64,000 bases of DNA from Thauera sp. UBA6194 (GTDB lineage Bacteria; Pseudomonadota; Gammaproteobacteria; Burkholderiales; Rhodocyclaceae), in contig DITC01000071.1 of assembly GCA_002422685.1 (NCBI GenBank), forward strand, positions 11,416 through 75,415, read 5' to 3'. A program made the position numbers and the translations under genes. This document shows, one piece after another, positions 1 to 8,016 of this stretch. Each line of letters begins with the position of its first letter. Position 1 is the stretch's first letter. Under the pieces are notes generated by a model that was given only the letters and a program-made list of their open reading frames with translations, was not told the origin of the DNA and did no database searches.

Positions 1-363
1 CAGCACGACGAGAAAACCGATCATGACGAAGGCGAAGGAGCGCCGGTCGAGCTCCAGCCGGTTCTTGATGCGCCGAAAGCCCCACAGCAGGCTGTAGCCG
101 AGAAAGACCACCCACCACCACGAGGAAACGCCAAACAGATACAGCAGCAGATCGGCGAGCCAGGCGCCGAAGCGGCCGCCCGGGTTCGCGACCCGGGCGA
201 CGTCCGCCGCGTGCGACCAGCCCGGATCGGCCTGGTTGTAGCCGATGAGGACGAGCCCGACGTAGAGCGACATCACCCCGAGGATGAGCCAGCGCGCCTC
301 CTGCAGCAGCAGGGAGATTTTTTCAGGCAAGGGCTGGGAGCGGGAGGACGAGCGAGACAACAT
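1..363 (-). CDS. ftsK: DNA translocase FtsK, N-terminal part (runs off the left edge)
   Basis: Translating the minus strand from the ATG at 363 gives 121 uninterrupted codons to the window edge. The product has hydrophobic helices (LILGVMSLYVGLVLIGY, DLLLYLFGVSSWWWVVFLGY, SFAFVMIGFLVVL) typical of the FtsK 4TM membrane anchor. FtsK sits at the division septum and pumps chromosome dimers and termini apart; its motor and gamma domains lie outside the window. Proximity to trxB, on the opposite strand, is common in betaproteobacteria. No clear Shine-Dalgarno precedes this ATG, so a slightly different start is possible. A perfect TATAAT lies 40 bases upstream. Confidence 0.9.
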   Translation of the reverse strand, partial: MLSRSSSRSQPLPEKISLLLQEARWLILGVMSLYVGLVLIGYNQADPGWSHAADVARVANPGGRFGAWLADLLLYLFGVSSWWWVVFLGYSLLWGFRRIKNRLELDRRSFAFVMIGFLVVL

Positions 364-392
364 CGAGTCGGGGCGGCGCGGCTACATTGGAA

Positions 393-416
393 TGATCCCG
401 GGATTATACGGGATCA
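393..416 (-). promoter_or_regulatory. Candidate ftsK promoter -10 inside an inverted repeat
   Basis: On the minus strand a perfect TATAAT (408-403) stands 40 bases before the ftsK ATG. It is flanked by a perfect 8-bp inverted repeat, TGATCCCG at 393-400 and CGGGATCA at 409-416, with an 8-base centre holding the -10. The -35 is poor. The arms could be an operator that blocks or recruits polymerase, or a 5'-end hairpin if transcription starts further upstream. The promoter is inferred from position and consensus only. Confidence 0.5.
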
Positions 417-517
417 CCCCAGCCCCCCGCGGCGGAACTTGGGCCGAAGTTTCGCCTGCTCACAAAGACGCCCTGTGCGCCGCGCCCGGGGCCGCCAGCC
501 AGTGGCGAGGGCGCAGC

Positions 518-1189
518 TCAGACGTCGTTGATGCGCTCGCGCAACACGATGCCGTCGCTACGCTCCTCGATCAGGCCTTGCTGCCCGAGGTCCTTCATCA
601 CCCGGCTCACCATCTCGCGCGAGGCGCCGATCATCTTGGCGATGTCCTGCTTGGAGACCTTGCGCACCACGACGGTCTCGCCGCCGACGTCCTCTGCCAT
701 CTCGATCAGGAGCCGTGCGACGCGGCCGTAGACGTCCATGAGCGCGAGGCTTTCGATCTTTCGATCGGCATTGCGCAGGCGCTCGGCCAGGTTGCAGATG
801 ATGCGCCAAGTGACGTCGAAGCTATCCTGCATGATGCGACGGAAATCCTGCTTCGAGATCAGGATCAGGTCCGAGGGCACGACAGCGACCACCGACGCCG
901 AACGCGGCCGCTCGTCGAACATGCCCATCTCGCCGAACAGCTCGCCCTGGCCCAGGATCGAGAGGATGACCTCCCGCCCGTCCTCGTCGCTGACCACCAC
1001 CTTGAGGCTGCCGGTGAGCACGAGATACACGTAATCGGGGCGATCGCCGGCGCACACGACCGACTGCGAGCGCGGGAAGCGACGCATCATGGAGACGCGT
1101 GCGATAACGCCAAGCGCCTCGTCCGACAAGCCCTGGAACAGGGGGAGCGTCCTGAGGGCGACGACGGAAACTGCGGTGGTCTGGGTCAT
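518..1189 (-). CDS. crp: CRP-type cyclic-nucleotide-responsive transcription regulator
   Basis: This 223-aa protein of the Crp/Fnr family has an N-terminal cyclic-nucleotide-binding barrel and a C-terminal winged helix. The phosphate-binding cassette at residues 82-100 keeps the FGE...RSA signature of cAMP receptors. The recognition helix (SREMVSRV, 190-197) keeps Arg191, Glu192 and Arg196, matching the E. coli CRP residues that read TGTGA. No Fnr-type cysteine cluster is present, so it is not an oxygen sensor. The ATG at 1189 was chosen over an upstream frame because GGAG lies 8 bases before it and homology begins there. A perfect CRP site lies upstream, suggesting autoregulation. The effector (cAMP or another nucleotide) is not proven by sequence. 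Confidence 0.88.
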   Translation of the reverse strand: MTQTTAVSVVALRTLPLFQGLSDEALGVIARVSMMRRFPRSQSVVCAGDRPDYVYLVLTGSLKVVVSDEDGREVILSILGQGELFGEMGMFDERPRSASVVAVVPSDLILISKQDFRRIMQDSFDVTWRIICNLAERLRNADRKIESLALMDVYGRVARLLIEMAEDVGGETVVVRKVSKQDIAKMIGASREMVSRVMKDLGQQGLIEERSDGIVLRERINDV

Positions 1190-1273
1190 GCGTGCTCCGG
1201 CTTGCAGATTGAGAGTTGTTCCAATAAGCCCATTTGCAATTGTAATCGAACGCAAGCCTTTGCAAGCCTGGAA

Positions 1274-1289
1274 TGTGACCTCGATCACA
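1274..1289. promoter_or_regulatory. Perfect CRP-consensus site (TGTGA-N6-TCACA)
   Basis: The sequence TGTGACCTCGATCACA matches both half-sites of the E. coli CRP consensus exactly. It lies in the 201-base gap between the divergent crp-like gene and trxB, 84 bases upstream of the crp ATG and 61 bases before the trxB -10. The recognition helix of the adjacent regulator carries the residues expected to read these half-sites. Control of crp itself, trxB, or both is inferred. Confidence 0.75.
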
Positions 1290-1349
1290 AAAAGGTGCGC
1301 GTCGAGCGCCACGGCACCGGCGACCCACGGGTACCTGCACGCCCTCCGC

Positions 1350-1355
1350 TATAAT
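1350..1355 (+). promoter_or_regulatory. Candidate trxB -10 hexamer
   Basis: A perfect TATAAT lies 35 bases before the trxB ATG; the matching -35 is weak. An AGGAAAG ribosome-binding site follows at about 1378-1384. The CRP-type site at 1274-1289 is centred about 80 bases upstream of the presumed transcription start. Confidence 0.6.
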
Positions 1356-1390
1356 CGCGCCTTTGCAACCCGACAAGCAGGAAAGCCTTC

Positions 1391-2344
1391 ATGACGACCA
1401 AGCACGCCCGTCTGCTCATCCTCGGCTCCGGCCCGGCCGGCTACACCGCCGCAGTCTATGCCGCACGCGCCAACCTGGACCCGGTGCTGATCACCGGGGT
1501 AGCCCAGGGCGGGCAGCTGATGACCACGACCGAGGTCGACAACTGGCCGGCCGACGCCGACGGTGTGCTCGGCCCGGACCTGATGGCGCGCTTCCAGAAA
1601 CACGCCGAGCGCTTCAACACCGAGATGATCTTCGACCACATCCACACCGTGAAGCTGGCCGAGAAGCCCTTCCGCCTGCTCGGCGACAACGGCGAGTACA
1701 GCTGCGACGCGCTCATCATCGCCACCGGCGCCACGGCCAAATACCTCGGTCTGCCCTCGGAAGAGAAGTTCTCCGGGCGCGGCGTGTCGGCATGCGCGAC
1801 CTGCGATGGTTTCTTCTACCGCAACCAGGAGGTCGCGGTGGTGGGCGGCGGCAACACCGCGGTCGAGGAGGCGCTGTACCTGGCCAACATCGCCAAGAAA
1901 GTCACCGTGGTGCATCGCCGCGAGAAGTTCCGCGCCGAGAAGATCATGATCGACAAGCTGATGGAAAAAGTCGCCGCCGGCAAGATCGAGCTGGCACTCA
2001 ACGCCACGCTCGACGAGGTGCTCGGCGACAACAGCGGCGTGACCGGCATGCGCATCAAGGATACGAACACCGGCGCCGCGCGCGACGTGGCGCTGCAGGG
2101 CGTGTTCATCGCCATCGGTCACAAGCCCAACACCGACATCTTCGAGGGCCAGCTCGAGATGGAAGGCGGCTACATCGTCACCCACGGCGGGCGCAACGGC
2201 AACGCGACGCAGACCAGCATCCCCGGGGTGTTCGCGGCCGGTGACGTGCAGGACCACATCTATCGCCAGGCGGTGACTTCAGCCGGCACGGGCTGCATGG
2301 CCGCGCTCGATGCCGAGCGCTACCTTGACGCGCTCGGCGGCTGA
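1391..2344 (+). CDS. trxB: Thioredoxin reductase (NADPH)
   Basis: This 317-aa cytoplasmic flavoprotein reduces thioredoxin with NADPH. Visible motifs in order are the FAD-binding GSGPAGYTAA (residues 12-21), the redox-active CATC (Cys135 and Cys138), the NADPH-binding VVGGGNTAVEEAL, and the C-terminal FAD motif GVFAAGDVQD. Length and motif order match the low-molecular-weight class. It is divergent from the crp-like gene; the smr-like gene follows 9 bases after its stop, so the two are probably cotranscribed. Confidence 0.97.
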   Translation: MTTKHARLLILGSGPAGYTAAVYAARANLDPVLITGVAQGGQLMTTTEVDNWPADADGVLGPDLMARFQKHAERFNTEMIFDHIHTVKLAEKPFRLLGDNGEYSCDALIIATGATAKYLGLPSEEKFSGRGVSACATCDGFFYRNQEVAVVGGGNTAVEEALYLANIAKKVTVVHRREKFRAEKIMIDKLMEKVAAGKIELALNATLDEVLGDNSGVTGMRIKDTNTGAARDVALQGVFIAIGHKPNTDIFEGQLEMEGGYIVTHGGRNGNATQTSIPGVFAAGDVQDHIYRQAVTSAGTGCMAALDAERYLDALGG

Positions 2345-2353
2345 GTCAACGGA

Positions 2354-3466
2354 ATGAGCCGTCGCAAGCCCGCATCCAGCGTCCCCGCCAGGGGCGACTC
2401 GACCGACGACGGCGCGCGTTCACCTGCGCTCAATGCGCCCTTTGCAGGCCTGCGCCGACAGATCCGCAAGCTCGGAGAAGAAGCGCCGCGCACCACCCCG
2501 GGTGGCTCGCCGGCCGAGCCTGCGCGCCTCAACACGGCTGGCAAGGGGAGCGCGGCCGCGATCGCGCCGCGTACCCCAAAGGCGCCGCCGGCAGCGCTCG
2601 ATCCGGCCGATGTCGAGGCCTTTCACAAGACCGTCGGCCGGGTCCTGCCCGTGCGCGATGGCGGTCGGGCCGAGCTCGACGCGCCGCGACCGGCACCTGT
2701 GCCGCGCCCGCGCGCACCCGAACTCGAGCCGGAAGCGCCCACCCGGAACGGCGGCACGCTGCGCGACCCGCTGCAGCTCGCCTACGAGGGCGTCGTGCCC
2801 CTGCGCGACAGCGGCCGCGCGGAGCTCGACAGCCCGCGTCGTCACCATGAACGGCGCGCCGACGCCGCCCGCACCGCCGCACCACAGCGACCCGACGCGC
2901 TGATTCTGCCGGCGGACGCCGACGCGCACGATCCGGCAACCCTGTTTCGCACCGTGGTGGGCGAGACCAGACCGGTGGATCATCGCAACCGCGTCGAACT
3001 CACGCCGGAGCGCCCACCCCCTGCTCCACTCAAGCGCGAGGAGGACGAACGCGCCGCGCTCAGCGAGACGCTCGCGGCACCGCTCACCTTCGAGGACCGC
3101 CTCGACATGGGCGACGAGGCGGCCTTCCTGCGCCCCGGCCTGCCGCGGCGCGTGCTCACCGATCTCCGTCGCGGGCGCTGGGTGCTGCAAGCTCAGATCG
3201 ACCTGCATGGGCTCACGCGCGACGAAGCGCGCGCCGCCCTGGCGCACTTCCTGCACGACATGCTGAGCCAGGGGCGGCGCTGCATCCGCGTCATTCACGG
3301 CAAGGGACACGGCTCGCCCGGCAAGGTCTCGATCCTCAAGCAGTTGTCGCGCGGCTGGCTCGCGCAGCGCGCCGAGATTCTCGCCTTTTGTCAGGCCGGG
3401 CCGCATGATGGCGGTGGCGGCGCCTTGCTCGTCCTGCTCAGAGCGCAAAACGCCGCCCCACGCTGA
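2354..3466 (+). CDS. Smr-domain protein (SmrB-like) with a long repetitive N-terminal region
   Basis: This 370-aa protein has a C-terminal Smr domain (about residues 278-365) with the hallmark DLHGLT and IHGKGHGSPGK motifs and the SmrB-like ending (WLAQRAEILAFCQAGP..GGGGALLVLL). E. coli SmrB cuts mRNA on collided ribosomes; the same role is likely but unproven here. The protein is about twice the usual length. Its Pro/Arg-rich first 240 residues carry three copies of one motif, roughly F/Y..xVG/V..xPVRDxGRAEL, at residues 84-112, 138-162 and 193-221. The third copy best matches the single N-terminal motif of E. coli SmrB. The gene follows trxB by 9 bases. Confidence 0.85.
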   Translation: MSRRKPASSVPARGDSTDDGARSPALNAPFAGLRRQIRKLGEEAPRTTPGGSPAEPARLNTAGKGSAAAIAPRTPKAPPAALDPADVEAFHKTVGRVLPVRDGGRAELDAPRPAPVPRPRAPELEPEAPTRNGGTLRDPLQLAYEGVVPLRDSGRAELDSPRRHHERRADAARTAAPQRPDALILPADADAHDPATLFRTVVGETRPVDHRNRVELTPERPPPAPLKREEDERAALSETLAAPLTFEDRLDMGDEAAFLRPGLPRRVLTDLRRGRWVLQAQIDLHGLTRDEARAALAHFLHDMLSQGRRCIRVIHGKGHGSPGKVSILKQLSRGWLAQRAEILAFCQAGPHDGGGGALLVLLRAQNAAPR

Positions 3467-3493
3467 GCGCGGAACGGCGTTCATCAGACTGCG

Positions 3494-3519
3494 CGCCCCG
3501 GCACTCCAGCGCCGGGGCG
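3494..3519. terminator. GC-rich hairpin between convergent smr and glnB
   Basis: GCCCCGGC (3495-3502) pairs perfectly with GCCGGGGC (3511-3518) across an 8-base loop in the 63-base gap between the convergent genes. No U-tract follows on either strand, so it may be an RNA-end stabiliser or a weak terminator. A second inverted repeat, AACGCCG/CGGCGTT (3449-3455 and 3475-3481), overlaps the smr stop codon. Confidence 0.4.
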
Positions 3520-3529
3520 GAGCAGGAAA

Positions 3530-3868
3530 TCAGATGGCCGACTCGTTGGTCTCGCCGGTGCGGATGCGGATCACCTGCTCCACCGAACTGACGAAGATCT
3601 TGCCGTCGCCGATTTTGCCGGTGTGCGCAGCCTTCACGATCGACTCCACCGCCTGCTCGACCATGTCGTCGGCGAGGACGACCTCGACCTTGATCTTGGG
3701 AAGAAAATCGACCACGTACTCAGCGCCACGATAGAGCTCGGTGTGGCCCTTCTGCCGGCCGAAACCCTTCACCTCGGTGACCGTCAGCCCGGTGATCCCG
3801 ACCTCGGACAGCCCCTCGCGCACTTCGTCCAGCTTGAACGGCTTGATGATCGCCTCGATCTTCTTCAT
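3530..3868 (-). CDS. glnB: Nitrogen regulatory protein P-II
   Basis: This 112-aa trimeric signalling protein integrates 2-oxoglutarate, ATP/ADP and glutamine status, acting on GlnE and NtrB-type partners. The T-loop contains YRGAEY with the uridylylation residue Tyr51; the C-terminal segment has the expected GKIGDGKIFV motif. AGGAGAAG precedes the ATG. The gene starts 17 bases after the nadE stop, a context typical of betaproteobacterial glnB; no amtB, which would indicate glnK, is nearby. Cotranscription with glutamine-dependent nadE is likely. Confidence 0.95.
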   Translation of the reverse strand: MKKIEAIIKPFKLDEVREGLSEVGITGLTVTEVKGFGRQKGHTELYRGAEYVVDFLPKIKVEVVLADDMVEQAVESIVKAAHTGKIGDGKIFVSSVEQVIRIRTGETNESAI

Positions 3869-3885
3869 CCACTTCTCCTCGAATC

Positions 3886-5514
3886 TCAGAACTCGTCCTG
3901 GTAACGCGATGTTATCGGATAACGCCAGTCCCTGCCGAAGCCACGCTGCGTCACCCGGATCCCGACCGGCGCCTGCCTGCGCTTGTATTCGTTGCGTTTG
4001 AGCAGGCCCACCGCGCGGCGTACGTCGGCCTCGGGAAAACCTGCGGCGATGATCTCGCGCGGCGACTCGTCGCGCTCCATGTAGGCCTGGATGATGGCGT
4101 CGAGGATCTCGTACGGCGGCAGACTGTCCTGGTCCTTCTGGTCCGGCTTGAGCTCGGCCGAGGGCGGACGGTCGATGATGTTCTGCGGAATCACCGGGCT
4201 CACCGTGTTGCGCCAGTTCGAGAGGCGGAACACGAAGGTCTTGTAGAGATCCTTCAACACCGCGAAACCGCCTGCCATGTCGCCATACAAGGTGGCGTAA
4301 CCGGTGGCCATTTCGCTCTTGTTGCCCGTGGTCAGAACGATCGCCCCGCTCTTGTTCGACAGGGCCATGAGAATCATGCCGCGAATCCGCGCCTGCAGAT
4401 TCTCTTCGGTGGTGTCCGCCGGCAGGCCGGCAAACTGGGGGGCGAGCAAGGCGTCGAACACCTTCATCGCGGGCTCGATCGGGATCTCGTCGTAGCGCAC
4501 GCCCAGTCGACGCACCATCTCGCGCGAGTCGTCCAGGCTCATCTGGGCCGTGTAAGGCGAAGGCATCATCACCGCGCGAACCTTGTCGGCGCCCAGCGCA
4601 TCGACCGCAATCGCGAGCGTGAGCGCCGAGTCGATTCCACCCGAAAGCCCGATGATCGCGCCCGGGAAGCGATTCTTGCCGAGGTAGTCGCGCACGCCCA
4701 CCTTGAGCGCTTCGTACACTTCCTCCTCCACACCCGGCTCCGGCGCCAGGCTGCCGCCGTGCCAGCGCTCACCGTCGTAACGCAAGACGTCGACACTTTC
4801 GTGAAAGCGATCGGACTGATGCACGTGCGCGCCATCGGCCGCAAGCACGAAGGAGGCGCCGTCGAACACCAACTCGTCCTGGCCGCCCACCATGTTGCAA
4901 TACACGACCGCCAGCCCCGACTCGCGCACCCGATCCTGCATGACCTGCAGCCGCAAGACCTGCTTGCCCATGTGATAGGGCGACGCATTGAGCGCAAGCA
5001 GCACATCCGCCCCCGCCGCCCGCGCCGCCTGCGCCGGCCCGCTCTCCCACACGTCGGCACAGATATTCACGCCGAAGCGCACGCCCGCCCACTCGAACAC
5101 GCAGGCCTCGTCTCCGGCCTCGAAATAACGCTCCTCGTCGAACACCTCGTAATTGGGCAGCAGACGCTTGTGGTAACGCGCCAGCACCTTGCCCGCACTC
5201 AGCACCGAAGCCGCATTGAAGCGTTGCAGCCCCTCTTCGACCGGATGCCCCAGCACCACCGCGATCCCCTGCGCCGCATCCGCGATACGCTGCATCTCGC
5301 GTGCACATGAGCGGTAGAAATCCGGGCGCAGCAGCAGGTCTTCAGGGGGGTAACCCGAGAGCGCGAGCTCGGGGGTGAGCAGCAGGCTGGCCCCACCCTG
5401 GCGCGCACGCTCGAGCGCCGCGATGATCTTGTCGGCGTTGCCTACGAGATCTCCGACCGTCAGGTTGAGCTGCGCGATCGCGATCCCGACAGATGTCTGG
5501 CTAGGAGTATTCAT
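3886..5514 (-). CDS. nadE: Glutamine-dependent NAD+ synthetase
   Basis: This 542-aa enzyme amidates nicotinic acid adenine dinucleotide to NAD+, drawing ammonia from glutamine. The N-terminal carbon-nitrogen hydrolase domain shows the catalytic triad Glu49 (LTPELALSGYPPED), Lys116 (YHKRLLPNYEVF) and Cys152 (NICADVW). The synthetase half has the ATP-pyrophosphatase loop SGGIDS at 291-296. Length fits the two-domain bacterial enzyme. The ATG has no recognisable Shine-Dalgarno and lies only 8 bases after a TATAGT, so the message may be leaderless. Confidence 0.96.
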   Translation of the reverse strand: MNTPSQTSVGIAIAQLNLTVGDLVGNADKIIAALERARQGGASLLLTPELALSGYPPEDLLLRPDFYRSCAREMQRIADAAQGIAVVLGHPVEEGLQRFNAASVLSAGKVLARYHKRLLPNYEVFDEERYFEAGDEACVFEWAGVRFGVNICADVWESGPAQAARAAGADVLLALNASPYHMGKQVLRLQVMQDRVRESGLAVVYCNMVGGQDELVFDGASFVLAADGAHVHQSDRFHESVDVLRYDGERWHGGSLAPEPGVEEEVYEALKVGVRDYLGKNRFPGAIIGLSGGIDSALTLAIAVDALGADKVRAVMMPSPYTAQMSLDDSREMVRRLGVRYDEIPIEPAMKVFDALLAPQFAGLPADTTEENLQARIRGMILMALSNKSGAIVLTTGNKSEMATGYATLYGDMAGGFAVLKDLYKTFVFRLSNWRNTVSPVIPQNIIDRPPSAELKPDQKDQDSLPPYEILDAIIQAYMERDESPREIIAAGFPEADVRRAVGLLKRNEYKRRQAPVGIRVTQRGFGRDWRYPITSRYQDEF

Positions 5515-5522
5515 GGAGTGGA

Positions 5523-5528
5523 ACTATA
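5523..5528 (-). promoter_or_regulatory. Candidate nadE -10 hexamer, very close to the ATG
   Basis: On the minus strand TATAGT (5528-5523) is separated from the nadE ATG by 8 bases. A start 6-8 bases downstream of the -10 would give a transcript beginning at, or within a base or two of, the start codon. The -35 is poor. Confidence 0.4.
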
Positions 5529-5590
5529 AGACTTGGTGGGTTCCGGTGACCAGCGGCATGCCTGTGCATCGACGCAACGCCGGCCCGAGC

Positions 5591-6157
5591 TTACGGAAAA
5601 CGTGCGCGAATCAGCGGCAGCGCCCGGTAAAAAGCGGTGATCGATTTCGCGTCCGTGATCTCGCCTGTTTCGATCCTGCGCTCCACCTCGGGCACTGAGA
5701 GTGCGAGCGTCTCGAGAAACTCGCCCTCATCGAGGGCGCGCTCCCCCGGGCTGAGACCGTGAGCGAAAAAAATCTCGATGCGCTCGTCCGAGTAACCGAT
5801 GCACGGATGCATGACCCCAAGGTACTTCCAGGTACGCGCCGTGTAACCCGTCTCTTCACGCAGCTCCCGCTGCGCGCAGGCTGCCGGCTCCTCGGCGCTG
5901 TCGAGCTTGCCCGCGGGCAGCTCCAGGAAAGCGCGGTGCAGGGGATAGCGGAACTGGCGCTCGAAGAGCAGTTGCCCGTCGTCGAGCACGGCCACGACGA
6001 CCACCGCTCCCGGGTGGTGGATGTATTCGCGCACGGCCTCCGAACCGTCGGGCAGGGACACCCTGTCCCGGCGCACATCCAGCAGTCGCCCGCGGAACAC
6101 CTGTTCCGACGTCAACATATGTTCGGCCAACGGGTCAGCGCGCTCGGTGTCGCTCAT
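5591..6157 (-). CDS. nudF: Nudix hydrolase, ADP-ribose pyrophosphatase type
   Basis: This 188-aa protein contains a full Nudix box at residues 83-105 (G-x5-E-x7-REL-REETGY pattern) that binds the catalytic metal. The preceding segment (LFERQFRYPLHRAFLELPAGKLD) is characteristic of NudF-type ADP-ribose pyrophosphatases, which split ADP-ribose into AMP and ribose-5-phosphate. Its ATG overlaps the DUF2818 stop by four bases (ATGA), indicating translational coupling at the tail of the nuo transcript. Substrate is inferred from family resemblance. Confidence 0.85.
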   Translation of the reverse strand: MSDTERADPLAEHMLTSEQVFRGRLLDVRRDRVSLPDGSEAVREYIHHPGAVVVVAVLDDGQLLFERQFRYPLHRAFLELPAGKLDSAEEPAACAQRELREETGYTARTWKYLGVMHPCIGYSDERIEIFFAHGLSPGERALDEGEFLETLALSVPEVERRIETGEITDAKSITAFYRALPLIRARFP

Positions 6158-6486
6158 TGGCCGTTGCGCTCCGCCCGAGGTGCGCGCCAGAGATGGCGGT
6201 AAGTGAACCCGGGAAACGCAAACACCAGGAAAAGACAGAAGGTGGTGACGTAGAACGCCCAGCCCTGCGGGTAGAGCCCACCGTGCGCGCGTGTCTCTAG
6301 CGCCGCAGCGATCGCCCCGAATACCAGGTAAAGCACGACCAACTCGACCACGCTCCAGCCGAGCGCCTTGCGCCTGCCTTGAGGCGGCTTGCGCACGAAC
6401 AGGATGCGTTCGAACACAAAAGGGATGTTAGCCATCGCGAATGCGATGGCCAACATGATGTAGACGCTTGTTTCCGATCCGATCAC
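6154..6486 (-). CDS. DUF2818 family small membrane protein
   Basis: This small hydrophobic protein of about 110 aa has an N-terminal helix running into ANIPFVFERILF, then helices around residues 45-65 and 80-105, in the style of the DUF2818 family found after nuoN in betaproteobacteria. Function is unknown; position suggests a link to complex I or its membrane environment. The start is uncertain: GTG at 6486 fits the family N-terminus, while an in-frame TTG at 6510 would overlap nuoN and an ATG lies at 6456. It is coupled by ATGA to the Nudix gene. Confidence 0.7.
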   Translation of the reverse strand: MIGSETSVYIMLAIAFAMANIPFVFERILFVRKPPQGRRKALGWSVVELVVLYLVFGAIAAALETRAHGGLYPQGWAFYVTTFCLFLVFAFPGFTYRHLWRAPRAERNGQ

Positions 6487-6496
6487 TGCCAGCAGC

Positions 6497-7966
6497 TTAC
6501 ATCGAAGCAAGCATCGCGTAGGCGCAGACCGACATGAGCATCTGCGGCATCAGCCCGAGTCCCGCGATCGCGAGCCCGTTGGCCGACAGCATCACGCGCA
6601 CTTCGGCCGGGGCGCGAATCGGCGCCGCATCGACCGGCTCGTCGAAGTACATCAGCTTGACCACGCGCAGGTAGTAGAACGCGCCGATCACGGACATGAT
6701 GACTGCCAGCACCGCGAGCCAGAAGTAGCCCGCCGCGACCACTGCTTGCAGCACCGACAGCTTGGCGAAGAAGCCGATGAAGAACGGCACGCCCGCCATG
6801 GAGAACATGACGAACAGCATCATCAGCGCATACCAAGGGCTGCGCTTGTTGAGGCCTTTGAAGTCGTCGATGTTCTCCGCCTCGAAGCCCGCGCGCGAGA
6901 GCAGGATCACCATGCCGAACGAGGCCAGGCTCATGATCACGTAAGAGACCGCGTAGAACATCGCCGAGCTGTAGGCGTTGAGCGCGAACTGGCGGTCCCC
7001 CTCGACCACGCCAGCGAGCAGACCGAGCAGCACGAAGCCCATGTGCGAGATGCCCGAGTAGGCCAGCATGCGCTTGATGTTCTGCTGCGCGATTGCCGCC
7101 AGGTTGCCGAGCACGATCGACGCACCGGCGACCAGCATCAGCATCATCTGCCACTCCTGCGCGAGATCGAACAGCGCCCAGATCAGCAGGCGCACCGCCA
7201 TCGCGAACGCGGCGAGCTTGGGCGCAGTCGCGATCACCAGGGTCACCGCCGTCGGCGCACCCTGATATACGTCCGGCACCCACATGTGGAAGGGCACGAC
7301 ACCCAGCTTGAAGCTGATCCCGGCCACCAGGAAGACGAGGCCGAACATCAGCACCGTGGTGTTGGCGGTCTGGCCGTGCAGCGCTTGCGCGATCCCCGAG
7401 AATTCGAGCGTCCCGGAGCCGCCGTAGACCATGGACATCCCGTACAGCAGCAGACCGGAGGCCAGCGCGCCGAGCACGAAATACTTCATCGCCGCTTCGG
7501 TCGAACGCGGCGAGTCGCGGTCGAACGCCACCATGGTGTAGAGCGCAAGCGACATCATCTCGAGACCGATGTACATCGGCAGCATGTGATTGGCGGTCAC
7601 CATCACCATCATGCCCAGCGTCATCAGCAAGGCGAGAATGTAGTACTCGGGCTTGTCGATCTTGCGGTCCTCGAGATAGCCGCGCCCGTAGAGCAGCGCT
7701 ATTGCGGTCGAGAAATAGATCATCAGCTTCAGAAAGTCTCCCATCAGGTCACTGATGAAGAGGTTGCTGAAGGTATATACGACCTCGCCATCCATCGTAA
7801 AGATGGTGATGAAGGCCGCAAGGATCAGCGTCGCCTGCGTCAGGAGGTAGGACAGGTTGCGCGCGATGCTGCGGGCGAAGGTGCTCGCGAGCATGATCAC
7901 CAGCGTCATCACGGCAACGAATATCTCTGCCGCTGCGGGGTAGAAGTCGGGGACGACGAAATTCAT
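6497..7966 (-). CDS. nuoN: NADH-quinone oxidoreductase subunit N
   Basis: This 489-aa antiporter-like membrane subunit of complex I forms one of the proton channels of the membrane arm. It is a run of about 14 hydrophobic helices with the conserved channel segments KLGVVPFHMWVPDVYQGAP and KRMLAYSGISHMGF. AGAAG stands just before the ATG. It is the last of the 14 nuo genes and is followed by DUF2818. Confidence 0.97.
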   Translation of the reverse strand: MNFVVPDFYPAAAEIFVAVMTLVIMLASTFARSIARNLSYLLTQATLILAAFITIFTMDGEVVYTFSNLFISDLMGDFLKLMIYFSTAIALLYGRGYLEDRKIDKPEYYILALLMTLGMMVMVTANHMLPMYIGLEMMSLALYTMVAFDRDSPRSTEAAMKYFVLGALASGLLLYGMSMVYGGSGTLEFSGIAQALHGQTANTTVLMFGLVFLVAGISFKLGVVPFHMWVPDVYQGAPTAVTLVIATAPKLAAFAMAVRLLIWALFDLAQEWQMMLMLVAGASIVLGNLAAIAQQNIKRMLAYSGISHMGFVLLGLLAGVVEGDRQFALNAYSSAMFYAVSYVIMSLASFGMVILLSRAGFEAENIDDFKGLNKRSPWYALMMLFVMFSMAGVPFFIGFFAKLSVLQAVVAAGYFWLAVLAVIMSVIGAFYYLRVVKLMYFDEPVDAAPIRAPAEVRVMLSANGLAIAGLGLMPQMLMSVCAYAMLASM

Positions 7967-8016
7967 CTTCTGACCAGTCCGTTAAGTGTCTCTATTGCGC
8001 CAGCGCCAAGCAGCGC

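Noticed and set aside
518..1189. Considered whether the regulator is Fnr-type (oxygen sensing)
   Set aside because: The N-terminus lacks the cysteine cluster needed for an [4Fe-4S] centre, and the recognition helix matches CRP.
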